This document shows positions 1 to 10,680 of a stretch of 24,146 nucleotides of DNA, piece by piece. Source of the DNA: Elysia marginata (Eukaryota > Mollusca > Gastropoda > Plakobranchidae); the NCBI GenBank assembly GCA_019649035.1, contig BMAT01012181.1, forward strand, positions 311,401 through 335,546, written 5' to 3'. The notes under the pieces are model-generated. The model had not been told where the DNA came from and searched no databases. It was given only the letters and a program-made list of their open reading frames with translations. The number at the start of each line of letters is the position of its first letter. Positions within the stretch are counted from its first letter, which is position 1. A program made the position numbers and the translations under genes.

Positions 1-1252
1 CTATCGTGTGATAGTTGTTTGCTTCGCTTTCCACCAAAACTCTTGCTATCAACTGTGAAAAAGTTATTTCACTGATTTCTTAGTATCTCTTCAGTTCTGC
101 CATACTGAGCAATTCACGCGAGCTGTTTTGTTCAGAAAGGAATATTGAACCATTTTCCCTTTTTTTATTCATTTTTCTCCAATTCATATTGAGATTTGTG
201 TTTGGTGCATTAGAAAGAGATTTTCTTATTCAGATCATGTTAGGATGTTTATGCTAATGGCACCAAATCTTTTAGATTGCCACAGGATTGGTCTCGGGCT
301 GTTTGCTTACTTTGTACCGCTCACTTGCCGATGAAGGAATAAAGAAGTCACACTTTGGTTTTTATTACATTGTTCCCAGTTTCTTTTACATAAGAAATAG
401 GGCTAAAGTTTTATTTATTCGAAAAAAATAACTGACATGTCTGTTTTAAACAAGTTACCATAGTACGAGACCAAATGCTGACTTTTAGGTCCCTCGGTTA
501 TGACTAAATCTAGTCCGTCCTTATGGATAAGGAATAGGGGTGTGCCTAGTGCGCCTCCCTTGCGACTCAAAGGAATCGTAAATGACAAATCTGACATATC
601 TTACTAATCCGTCGTCATATCTATTTTTCCATCAGTCTATAGCGTTTACTCATATCCTTTCATGGACTGTTACACATGAAAAATTATAACACCTTTGGTA
701 TGAGTGTACTTTGACGATTTTGTCTATACGTACATCAACTGTGTCCTCAATGGCTGAAAGAAATATCGACAACACTAACCAAACAGTGTCAAAATAACAG
801 AAAAGCTAAAGGAAAAAAAATGACGTTACTATGTCCTAACTTAGAGCATTTTTCACAAGTTTTTGGCATTAGTTAAACCGCGGCTACCTATAATCAACAG
901 TAAACCAAACTGAACCCACTATTCGTACCGAGAGAGTAGTTATTGGGTAAGAGCTCAGCAGTGGTCGCTTTTTTCATGCCGGGACTCAGGAAGCGCAGTT
1001 TGATTGCCACGAACTCTTTACAACTTCATAAGCGACGCTCAATGAAGCTGTGCACTATGCAAGCGGTTAGTCTTTTGTTGGTTTTTCTTTTATTACAGTC
1101 CCATTAAGTTGATTAGATAATATCATATTAATCAACTCACTTGCTATTTTTACCGTACGTTATATGGGAACTGGAAAAGTCGCTCGTTGCTTTCTAAACT
1201 GCTCTGGTCATAGTCATGTGAAAGAGAAGGAGGAAGAGAGATATGAATAAAT
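1..1252. other. Stretch with no recognisable feature
   Basis: This is AT-rich sequence with frequent stop codons on both strands. The longest open frame, about 60 codons on the minus strand at 415-597, has no recognisable motif and is within chance length. I saw no tRNA-like boxes, repeats or splice-flanked exon here. Confidence 0.6.
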
Positions 1253-1253
1253 G

Positions 1254-1290
<37 letters not shown>

Positions 1291-1310
1291 GTAGATAGAT
1301 AGATAGATAA

Positions 1311-1383
<73 letters not shown>
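1253..1383. repeat. (GATA)n microsatellite, about 131 bp
   Basis: Tetranucleotide GATA repeat read on the plus strand. It is interrupted near 1290 by a G in place of A, and near 1310 by an ATAA unit, after which it is near perfect to 1383. On the minus strand it is TATC and translates to serine-isoleucine-tyrosine-leucine periodic frames. These open frames are an artefact of the 4-base period, not proteins. Confidence 0.97.
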
Positions 1384-1860
1384 CAGAGAGAGAGGCAGCG
1401 ACAGAGGGGGATATAGAATTTGGCAGGTATGACATGTACACAATAATGGGAGACAGAAAGGGAGACATAGTGAAAGGTATAGGAGATTGAGTGAAGAGAC
1501 CAGCAGATTTTGGGAATAGAGAAAGAGATGGAAAGAGAGAGAAATAAAGATAATTGAGAGAAAGAGAGAAGGAGGAGGTTGGGTTGTAGAGAATAAGAGG
1601 CAAAGTGAGATAGTAAAACAAAAGGCAGATAGACTAAAACCAAAACTATTAGAGGGAAACGGAGAATAATTAATACCGGAAGGAAAAGTAACAATTAGAA
1701 AGAGACACTATAAAGAGGTAGAAGAGAATGCTACAATCCTAATCAACATATTATAGCAAAGGTCTCGATTTGAAAGAATGAGGCAACGAGAAAGCGAGGC
1801 AAAGAAAGTAAATGTAGAGCCTAAGAGAATTCCAAAGTGTAGAAGAAAGCATTATGAGTT
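1384..1860. repeat. Purine-rich (GA-type) low-complexity flank
   Basis: Directly downstream of the GATA array the plus strand stays strongly purine-rich for almost 500 bases, with many short GAGA and GAAA runs. It reads as a decayed GA-type simple repeat. Minus-strand open frames here are pyrimidine-codon artefacts (Leu, Ser, Phe, Pro). Confidence 0.8.
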
Positions 1861-3059
1861 TGCGTTTTTATTTCATTCATTTTACTTTTTAGTAGATCTA
1901 AATTCGCACCTATTAAAGAACTTCTGAGGCGAATCTGGAACTAGGTAATCATTGAAAAAAGAAATCATATACGTTGTTTGTTTTTATTTTTCATAGAAGA
2001 TATTGGCTAGAGAGCAAGTTAATAATTATCTTAAAACCAAGTTTAGATCAGCTTCTATACGCATACATTACCCTTTCTACCTTCCCTTTTGTGTGTGTGT
2101 GTTGTTTTCTCTCTTTATAACCCTCACGCTGTTCAGCTGGAAAGCTTGCTTCACAATTAGCCCTCGCCTCTGAAAATATCAGTCTGAGTCCATTCATAGT
2201 AGTCATATTCGTTAAGCTGTGGGTTCGTTATCCTCTGGGCGCATGCCTGAAACCTGATTACGTCACTTGGTGTAATTACCCTTCATGTGCTCAAAGATCT
2301 AATATTCTGCATACTACCCAAGAGGCTTACGAGGATCTCTATAGAGAACAAGAAGTAAGATAAGGCGAGCATAAATTCAAGCCTCTCTTTTTCACTTATT
2401 TTTCTACTGACATGGAGGAAATTTTTTAAAAATTCTGAATGTGTGTGCTATGATTGCTTGAAAAAGAAGGACGGTGGTATTAGAAATTGTTTTCTATTAT
2501 GTTTGTCATGGTTTATAAGTGTAAATAACTTAAAATACCACCCTTTCTTTTTAAGAGCTTAAAGTCCTTGAGCTTTTCCAATAATGCTCATAATTAAGGC
2601 GAAAAACGGGTTTTTCTTCTTCCTTTCACAAAACAACGTAGGGTTGCGATTTCTTTACTTCGACACGGCTTTTACGTGCTGTAATAATTCAATTTCAATT
2701 CAAGACCTACTTCATTTTCAGCTAATTCTTGGAGGAGTGGCTTTTCAAGGGCTAAAGTTGTGAAAAAGAACCCAAATTTAACTGGAATTCAATTATTTTG
2801 AGCATTTCTCGTGATTCATTTCTTGCAAGACTCCCATGTAGCCTGTGTTGAAACATGTCCACCTTCACTCTATTGAAATTTCGCCACCTTACCGCTTCGT
2901 CGTCCTTTAATTTTCGGGCTGGGTGGCAATTGGTTTTGCATGATTCATAAATTGTTGTTACTCTTTCTTCCCTCGGCTCACCTGTGCATTTGTAAATAAA
3001 ATTCGCTTGAACAATTACTTGCCACTTAAAAATCTTGTGGCAAAATATTTCTCTTATAA
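1861..3059. other. Stretch with no recognisable gene
   Basis: AT-rich with no long open frame. It holds a short GT run near 2091-2104 and isolated short T runs. A TTACGTCA octamer occurs near 2258-2265, but a single 8-mer in 24 kb is not evidence of a regulatory site. Confidence 0.6.
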
Positions 3060-3300
3060 TAAAAACCTATTGAGTGGTCATAATTTTATACTGTGGCACC
3101 TGATGTTCAAAAGATCAGCTGATGGTAACAACCAATCATTCTTTCCTTTGAACAACACTTTTTATTGCATTTAGCGAAGATTGTGTTCATAATATCTGAG
3201 TCGGGAGAGGAAATATCAATCCTCCCAAAGTAGGTTTTGAACCGAAAGTCTTCCCATTCGAAAGTCGAATATCTACTACTAGACCACGGCACCACCCATC
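3060..3300 (-). mobile_element. tRNA-derived SINE-like element (tRNA-Glu-type A box)
   Basis: Read on the minus strand, the element begins with a tRNA-like head. An A-box-like TGGTCTAGTAGTAGA lies at 3286-3272, and a B-box-like GGTTCAAAACC at 3243-3233, with 28 bases between them, as in a pol III promoter. The A box resembles that of tRNA-Glu. A self-complementary ATTCG/CGAAT stem sits where the anticodon arm belongs. The rest is a unique-looking body with a CTCCCGACTCAGATATTATG segment. The 5' edge near 3300 is fairly clear. The 3' edge near 3060 is uncertain, and I could not identify target-site duplications. It is not a functional tRNA: the acceptor stem does not pair well and the B box is altered. 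An open frame of 119 codons that overlaps it is incidental. Confidence 0.65.
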
Positions 3301-3929
3301 TCTTTTCTTTAACCTCATTATTATTTCTTTTTCTTCTACTATGAATCCAAGTCCTGCTTATTACTGTCTGTTTATTCGTCTCTTTGTATACTAGTCTTGC
3401 ACGGCTCTGCCTGTTCGAGTGCTTACTGTGGGTCTGTTCTGCTTTGTTTTTGTATATTTTCCTCACTCAACCCCCGATCCCCAACCCCAAATCTCTCTAG
3501 GATTTGCACTTTCAACCACCACCCTAATGCTGTGTTTGAGCCAGCCGGGTTCATTATGACATGGTCCTCCCACATGTCCGATACGCCAGAAGGGATCATC
3601 AATCGTTCTTTATCGATCCTTTAGTTTGGCCCATAGCGTTTATAGAGATTCTTTTTAATCATCTCTCTTTGAATCATTAGCCTACTATAACTAATCACAT
3701 AAAATGCTGGGGTTTTTTTTCACTTTTCTTGCACCAATTAATCTAACAAGGGTGCAAGAATCTATGTTCCTGTGTCTTTTACACCATAGAAACAAGGTCC
3801 CATTACAAATGAACAATAAATATATACATAACTTTGTATGGCGATATGTATGTGGCTGTCACACTTCATTGGTTGTTGTTTTATATGCTTTGTTTGATTT
3901 TTGTAATATCGCATTGTATTATGGGGCAA
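3301..3929. other. Stretch with no recognisable gene
   Basis: Sequence between two oppositely oriented SINE-like elements. Open frames of 75 to 126 codons touch this stretch but have no motif I recognise, and the longer one runs into the tRNA-like head of the next element. Nothing else stands out. Confidence 0.55.
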
Positions 3930-4190
3930 GAAAGGGCATCCGAGCTCAGTTGGTAACGCGGATGTCTGTCGTGCGGAAGGTCGGGTTTGACCCCGGTTTA
4001 CACTGGACTTCTTTAGACTGGACAATCCTCACTGTCAAACCTGCAGTAAAATTTCATGGAATGGAAAGAAATGCAGCATTGTAGAGGAGATCAGCACCGG
4101 CTTCATGTGGCTGATCCCTTTAAGAAAAGTGACAGCTTTCCAGGTCACTCGTCCAACGACGCTTATCGGACATTTCTGCCAATTGTAAAA
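3930..4190 (+). mobile_element. tRNA-derived SINE-like element (second type)
   Basis: A tRNA-like head begins near GGGCATCC at 3934. The A-box-like GAGCTCAGTTGG lies at 3942-3953 and the B-box-like GGTTTGACCCC at 3984-3994, with 30 bases between. Both are close to eukaryotic pol III consensus. The head continues into a body with an ACACTGGACTTC segment and a TGGAATGGAAAG segment. The 3' boundary near 4190 is a guess because there is no clean A-tail. Both boxes are better preserved than in the minus-strand element at 3060-3300, so this copy is probably younger or belongs to another family. A true tRNA is unlikely because the arms do not fold cleanly and it is fused to a body. Confidence 0.7.
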
Positions 4191-7100
4191 TACCAACTTC
4201 TGTAAATTTAAGATTTTGATAAGACCGATCACAGACGCCACAAAATAATACGAATGTTGTACTAAGCTTTTAAGAAGCATTCCCATTTTACTTCCTCCGT
4301 CTTCGTATAATTTTTTTTCTCATTTTTCTGCAGTTTTCCTCTCTGCTTTTGATGATTTGTAATCATTTAAATTAATTTTGTATGTATTTTTATCGTGTTC
4401 TTTAAATCTTAGAACATTGCTTTTACCGCGATTAATTTTTATCCCTCAAATTTCCTCTACTTCTCTGGCGCTGGTTCATTTAAACTTTTTGTTTTTCAGC
4501 TCAAGTGCTTGCGCTTATTATAAAATATTTTAGCAAAACATTAAATATAAATTAATGAGACAGAGTTTCAATCCCTTAATGTTTTGTACAAAAGCTATAA
4601 TAAGCATCTTCTGATATTGTGTGTGGCAAGAATTAGTGGCAAGTAATTACGCCATAGCTTCCTTTCATTCAATACTCATAAATCAATTCTCAAGGTTATC
4701 AATTAAATCATTTAATCCATCCAATTTTTTTCAATTCCGATTCAAGGCCTAGTAATTTTTTTTTTTTTTTTTTTTTTTTTTTTGGGTCAAAACTGTTTTA
4801 AACGAATCGAGCAGTTTTCTTCAAGATTCCTTGATTAATATTTCTTTTGCTATATTTCAATGTTATCCAGACATATATGAGTAATTTTTTTGTTGCGTCT
4901 TTATTGACGATTTAAACTTTCGTTATTCAGGCTATGAATAAGACAGTCAGATTTAAAGAGATAAAAAATGTAAGATACGAATGCATAAAACTACAAATGA
5001 CTTGAATTGTAAGGTGTTTAGAATAATGAAAAAAAAACAATGGCATGTCGAAGTTAATAGAATAACGATGGTTGTGTTAACCCTCCTTCTCGCATGGATG
5101 GCGGGACGTTACAAAAGCGCATTGTGTCCACAGAAAAAAAAAATTTAGACTCTCAGTCTTTTAATAGTTTATTTTCGAACGATCATCAGACAGAGAAAGG
5201 TTTATCTGCTAAACACCTACATGTATTTCTAACATGTGAGACGTTACTGAAACTGGAAACAACATAAAAGTGTAATGGTGTCGCTGCATAACTTATTTAT
5301 TGCCAGCTTTCTAAAGACCTCACACTTGGTTAAGTTACTTCTTAATCTCCTGTCTTACCTTTACATTAGTACGTAACGGTTGACCATCGTAAATAAACAC
5401 CCAAGACTATGGTTGGTACGACTATACAGCCTAAATTGAGTTAAATCATTAAATAAAATATTTCAAGATTTTTAAATCCATTTACCTTGTTTTGGGTGTT
5501 GTTTTGTTTGTTTCCTTTGTCTTGATTTTAAAAAGGATAAACCATTATCCAATTGTAATAGTCTAGCTGAATTGGTTGAACCCCCGTATACAGGCATCCA
5601 CCGCACATACACTTACTAAACACACACACACATTAAACACACACGCATTACATGGTTTCAGGACAAGCAAACCCAATTCTCCTTGTAGAATTTTGCAAGA
5701 GCACGACAAACTAAGGATGAAGGGAAGCAACGACCATTAAATGCTGACCCAAGGGACCAAACTCCGGGGAGGTATTGGAGCCGGGTCTTGCCAGCACAGT
5801 ATAATCGATAAAAACGAAGAATCCGTCAGCGGAAAACAAAAGGAGTGGAAAAGTGTACAGGCTTCCTAGAACTGAACACTTTGTTCTGTGGTACCGGATG
5901 GAGAAAAAAAGTCATGCCAACAAAAAGAACAAGTGGAGAAAGAGCGGGGAAGGGGGGGGGGAGGCGCACCGGAACGGTGGAAGTCCAAGCAGACGTTGGA
6001 GCAACTTGGAGAAGCTAAAATAAAAAGGTCTGAAACTTGTATCTTAGTCAAAGGGTAGAGATTAAAAAAGACCTAATATTCTTTTTTTCCCTACTGGTTG
6101 GTTTGAATGAAAGAGTTTCAAATCAATCAATAAAACCACAGTCAAATTTAAACTGTACTTTAAGAGACTAGGAGGTTCGTAGTTTAGTCTACAAACAGCA
6201 TACCCGGTACTTTAATTGTTTACCTCATGCCTACTCTAGGAATTTCCGAATTTTCTGCCCTTGTCTTAAACTACATCTTAATATTTTACAAACTCTTCAT
6301 TTTTATTTTTTGGTCTTTTTCTTCGTTTTGTTCAAGATCGATACCAGTATTTTCAAAGTCAAGCTGATATGACATACGTATGGATTTGAGTTCTCAATGA
6401 GCTCTTTCGAACAACACAGTTGTTATTCTGTTATTTAAAAGGCTATTGTGTGTTCTCACCTCTAACATCACTGATAAATAACAACGCAATGTTTTTGTCT
6501 ACATTTTTTCAAGTAGTCGATTAAAAACGGACACGTTTGTTCTTTGGATGACCAAAAATAAGACCATCATTTTGTAGAACACTATACAAAAAAGGTGAAA
6601 ATTTGCGCAAACAGTTAATTGACAGATTAATTTACTGGTTAATCGCTCTGCTACCTAACTGATTATCTAGATAGTTGACTGTTTTCGTCTTTGTTGGTTA
6701 GTTGGTTGTTAGGTTTGTTGGCTCCTTCTTGACATGTAAGTCCAATAGAGTACTTTCGCAAGCCGCCAGGAAAGAAGCTGGTCCCAATAACACCGCAATT
6801 AAATGGTGCAAAAACATTAACACTGGTAATACAGTTTTATCACACTTCGTTCTCTAAGTATATCCATTTTACAAGTATTTTTACCACCGTTGTATTTTTA
6901 CCTGAAAATGAGAAACATATTCTTAAATGTAATGCTAAATAATCATTCTAACAAGTTGGTGTAATTATGCCTAAATAAACGGTTTCACCCCACGCTTTAT
7001 TATATTACCTCTATGACGTGCTGAGTGAAATGATATGTTTTCCCGTAAAAAAAATAAGATAAATTCATTAAAACTCCCATCACACCTAACACGCGGAAAT

Positions 7101-7429
7101 TACCTTATTAGTTCGTTCTTTTTTATTGTTGTTTCTTACTAAATTATGTTTGCGTGAAACTGATGTTTCTTTTTCCAAGCCTAGTTGACCAAGCCCAGAG
7201 ACACGCTTGGGTAGGAGAGAGAGGGGGGGGGGTGATAAGTAAGCCTTGCTTGTCCATTGTAATGTAGAGGCGATACAAAATCCAGTACTTGTACAGGCAA
7301 AAAAGTCTGTCTGAGGGGAGAATGTCTTGTTGTGGGGTTCAAACTGCCATGGATTTACTTACTCCTTTATACTTCTTACAACATCCTCATAAAGATGATA
7401 ATAATAGTACTTTTTATGATGATGATATA
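4191..7429. other. Long stretch with no recognisable gene
   Basis: About 3.2 kb of AT-rich sequence without any recognisable coding exon or RNA gene. It contains the poly-T tract at 4756-4783, a CA-rich patch near 5620-5650, two 10-base G runs (5952-5961 and 7223-7232), a decayed TTAAT-spaced stretch near 6612-6645, and short GAT/AAT runs near 7395-7430. No open frame here has a recognisable motif. Confidence 0.55.
4756..4783. repeat. 28-base poly-T tract
   Basis: Uninterrupted run of 28 T on the plus strand. It could be the A-tail of a minus-strand retroposon whose body would lie at 4784 and above, but I recognise no body there. A simple homopolymer expansion is equally possible. Confidence 0.9.
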
Positions 7430-7680
7430 AATTTTTCTTTAATGCAGGCGATGGAATAGGTGAGAGAGAAATTGAGATAGCATGATAGAGATGAGCAAGA
7501 GGAGAGGAAAAGAGAGATGATATTTCTTGACTATAAACATTGAAAACGACTTTTCATAGAATAGCTGAGAGTGATGGAGACAAAGAGGTAGACCTAGCAA
7601 AAATGCAGCAGGGTCTCGGAGGAGAGAGAGAAAAAAATAAGTTATTAAAATCAGGTTAAGCAAGTGAAAAGACAAGAAAA
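7430..7680. repeat. Purine-rich low-complexity stretch
   Basis: Plus strand enriched in GAGA and GAAA words. This again produces a pyrimidine-codon open frame of 78 codons on the minus strand that I regard as an artefact. Confidence 0.6.
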
Positions 7681-8498
7681 CTGCAAAAGTTATAAATTAC
7701 TTCTGTCTTGGGAAGAGATCATGAGAAATCAAAGCAGCTTGTGATGAAAGAGGGATTGCGAAACTTTCTTAAAAGGTTTTTTTTTTGTCGGCTAAGCGGA
7801 TTAAACCCACATTGCTTCATGTCCTGCCCAACTCCGTACTGATGGGTTATTTAAAACACGTGCACGGCTGAATCTGCTAATTATTGATGTGAATTAACTC
7901 CTTGTTTGAACTGCTTGATAGATATGCAGCTCTAAAACTTTCGAAGACTTCAAACAGTAATGTCGATGAATATGGCGCGAGGAAGAAAATGAACCGGCTT
8001 TGAGATGGTAAAAAGTACAGTAGCTATAACATTGAGCATGCTCTATCAATCGTTGAATTATAAAACTTGATAACATAAGTCTAAACTCTTACAAATTTCT
8101 TACCTTGAGATAGCCGTTTGTAGCCTTTTTTTTCGATAGCGGGTGTTTCTCTCGAATAATTGAAACAATTTGATATCCAAAACTGTGCCGTCCAAAAACA
8201 ACAAAGGGAGAGTGATACTCCGTAGTTATGATGTGTTTAAACTTCACTTGTATTCCATTAACAAATTAGTAACAAAAACCATAAACTAAAGAACGCTATC
8301 ACGAGAAATAATCATTATTAAGAGAAGCCTGTTATCTCACAGGGATGCTCATAGCTTCACAGTTTCAGAAACGGACTTGTATTTAGTTAAAATTGGAACT
8401 CGCTAGGGGAAAAAAAGCATTTTCCAGAAGTTGTTATCCCGATCACAAGTTTCTCTACTGTCGGCATCCTGGGTGCACTCACCATCAATGCGACGTCG
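7681..8498. other. Stretch with no recognisable gene
   Basis: AT-rich sequence with a 60-codon minus-strand open frame at 7894-8076 that carries no motif. Nothing else found. Confidence 0.55.
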
Positions 8499-9070
8499 TT
8501 AGACTGAGTCTGAAAGTGAGCTAGATCTAGCACGCGCAAACAGGCGTTTTGTGGAGGAGAAAACCCCCCTCAGACGGAGCAAGTGGGTGAGCAACAGGGA
8601 CTGCGGGGTTAGGGGTGAGTAGGGGTGAGAGGGGCTGGGAGAAGGTTGGGGAGTTGGGGAGGGGGAGGAGTGACAATAGTCATGGAGAGGCAGGGGAGGG
8701 TAAGGCATGGGAGAGAGAGAGCATTGTGTGTGTCTGAGAAGATGATGATGGCAAAATGAGCGGTAAATAAGAGGTGGAGATTTAACGGACAACGGAGAGA
8801 AGAATGGAAAATGAAGGGGTAAAAAGGCAAGGGAGAGTGAGAGATCGACTAAGAAAGCAAAGGAAAATTACAGTGTGAGGAGGATAATGGAGTGAATGAT
8901 TTTAAAATGTCTAAAACAAAAAAAAACGGTGGAAAGGGGAGTTTTAAATTTTGAAAAACACAGACACTTTTAAGACAAAAAAAACGTATTTGAGAAAGGA
9001 GAGATAGAGAGGGAAACAAGCAAACAGGCAGAACTACAGAGAGAAGTGGAAGACATTGAGAGAGAACGTA
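8499..9070. repeat. Purine- and G-rich segment
   Basis: The plus strand is strongly purine-rich for nearly 600 bases and holds the G-tract cluster at 8605-8665. Two overlapping minus-strand open frames (8499-8792 and 8609-8830) are proline/leucine/serine-rich because of this strand bias, so I do not call them genes. Confidence 0.75.
8605..8665 (+). other. Predicted G-quadruplex-forming cluster
   Basis: Within 61 bases the plus strand has runs of four or more G at 8605-8608, 8612-8615, 8622-8625, 8631-8634, 8648-8651, 8656-8659 and 8661-8665. The first four tracts are separated by loops of 3, 6 and 5 bases (TTA, TGAGTA, TGAGA), which fits the standard intramolecular G-quadruplex pattern. Whether it folds in vivo cannot be told from sequence. 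Confidence 0.8.
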
Positions 9071-10264
9071 GACTTAGAACAGGTTACAGAAACTAAGATA
9101 ACATGCACCTGTTTATACGGCAAAATCAATTGAAATTGAAGGTAGAAAAAAAAGAAATAATTCTCGATGATCTCTCAAGTTTGGTCTTGTGTGTTTGCCG
9201 AGAGTCAACTCTTAGAGAGCCAGAGAAGAAATACATACGGTGAACAAGCCGGAGATAATTGACTCCGATACTGCCTAGCCATCGATCGAGGCTCTTAAAG
9301 TTTTTTTTCCTTGTTTTTTTTTTTAAATGAACGTGTGTCTCCTTCCTGCTGCGACGCTTTTGCTCAATCTATCTAAAATAAAACAGCTAGGAACTTTCAT
9401 TTCAATCGCAAATATTGTATTTTGACAAAGAGGGCTACAAAGGGAATTTCTCAAATGCAGGTAGAAGGATTTAATAATCTTTCAGTTACCATACCTCCGT
9501 TTCTAAATGGAACTTTTGCAAGATGTAAGAACTTTTAGAATTTGCTAGCGTCATTTTGCTTAGAATTTTTTGTACATATATCTCAATATGCCCAAGATTG
9601 CCCAACAATCGACATAAAACTAACAATCTCCAGCTGCCCTCTAGATCTAGGCCTTTGTCAATCTTCCTATTCACACTGCGGATGCAAGAGTAGTGGCGCT
9701 TCAGTTTTCGGTTCAGCCCTGTAATCTGGCAGATTCCGAGCCATCAAGTAATCAAATCTTCATTTGTTTAACTCATCGGGTAATCTGACCATACCTCTAA
9801 AATCAGATTGTTTGGGGTGAAAACGTTAAAAATCTTGACCCAGTTACAATGAAAGATGCAAATCAATGCAAAGTACTCTATGAAAACTCTTTTATTTGGC
9901 TCAAAATTCTTATGGAAATAAAGAAACGGATATAAGTTGTTTTTTTTGTTTCGTTTTTTTGGGGGGTGACGAGTAATATTAAGTAATAATTATAATGATA
10001 ATGATATACAAATCTTGTAGAGCGCTTTCCCTAAAATGGAAGCTCAATACTGTTCACATTGTGTTTAAAATAATAATTACATAATTATATACATTGACAG
10101 AGGATTTAAATACTACATAAAGCACATTAGACAATCAGCCATGGTGATATAATATGTCGAAAATGTAAAAATTTAATCGGAAAGAGGTAAATAAGCCCGA
10201 GGATGGCAGAGGTTCTACTCACGCGTCCTTAAATGCTTTCTATTACCTCTCTCTTTTTTTCGTA
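9071..10264. other. Stretch with no recognisable gene
   Basis: AT-rich. Short open frames of about 60 codons overlap on both strands near 9486-9724, without motifs. A T run followed by six G near 9953-9966 is the only low-complexity mark. No tRNA-like or repeat structure was seen. Confidence 0.55.
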
Positions 10265-10312
10265 NNNNNNNNNNNNNNNNNNNNNNNNNNNNNNNNNNNN
10301 NNNNNNNNNNNN
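10265..10312. other. Assembly gap (48 N)
   Basis: Run of 48 undetermined bases lying immediately next to a TC dinucleotide repeat. The true length of the repeat at this locus is therefore unknown. Confidence 0.99.

Positions 10313-10350
<38 letters not shown>
10313..10350. repeat. (TC)n microsatellite next to the gap
   Basis: TC repeat of about 38 bases directly after the gap, with a second shorter TC-rich patch at about 10440-10466. The pure repeat probably continues into the gap and may have caused it. Confidence 0.95.
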
Positions 10351-10352
<2 letters not shown>

Positions 10353-10469
10353 TCTCCCTCACTGCCTCAGAGACTGAGAGTGTGAAAACCATACGACTCA
10401 CTGTTATCAGTTTTATTTCTCCCACTTGTTTTCATCCTTTTCTCTCTCCATCTCTCTCTCTCTCTTTGT

Positions 10470-10680
10470 ATCTCAGAGCCTGGTAGAGGGGGGTGACAGC
10501 GATCCCTGGAGTGCTCTCGGCTTGCTGTAGACGTCAGTCTTGTCACACACAGGCCCCTGTCATAACAGGCTCGGCCCAGCCATCCAGCCATTCCTTCAGC
10601 TTGTGCTCTCCACTCACGACATAGAATTACTTCTATCAGATTATCTTTACGTTCTTTGCTCACACGCTTCACGGCGTCTC
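10470..10680. other. Small GC-richer segment of unknown nature
   Basis: About 210 bases that are visibly richer in G and C than the surroundings, with no simple repeat. The minus strand is open through most of it (part of a 101-codon frame, 10367-10672). The non-repeat part includes the residues EWRAQAEGMAGWLGRACYD. I do not recognise the peptide. It could be an exon, a fossil of a transposable element, or a conserved non-coding element. The low-complexity Arg-Glu tail of the frame comes from the TC repeat. Confidence 0.3.

Noticed and set aside
1150..1694. Minus-strand open frames of 97 to 166 codons with repeated Ser-Ile-Tyr-Leu
   Set aside because: They are phases of the GATA/TATC repeat plus a pyrimidine-rich flank. 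A 4-base period read in triplets has no stop codons in these frames, so openness is not evidence of coding.
3934..4000. Possible genuine tRNA gene
   Set aside because: Promoter boxes are good, but acceptor and anticodon stems do not pair consistently and the sequence runs into a repeat-like body, so a tRNA-derived SINE head fits better.
7310..7345. GGGGTTCAAACTG resembling a B box with a TGTCTGAGGGG A-box-like word upstream
   Set aside because: The boxes are only about 20 bases apart, too close for a pol III promoter, and no body or repeat was recognised.
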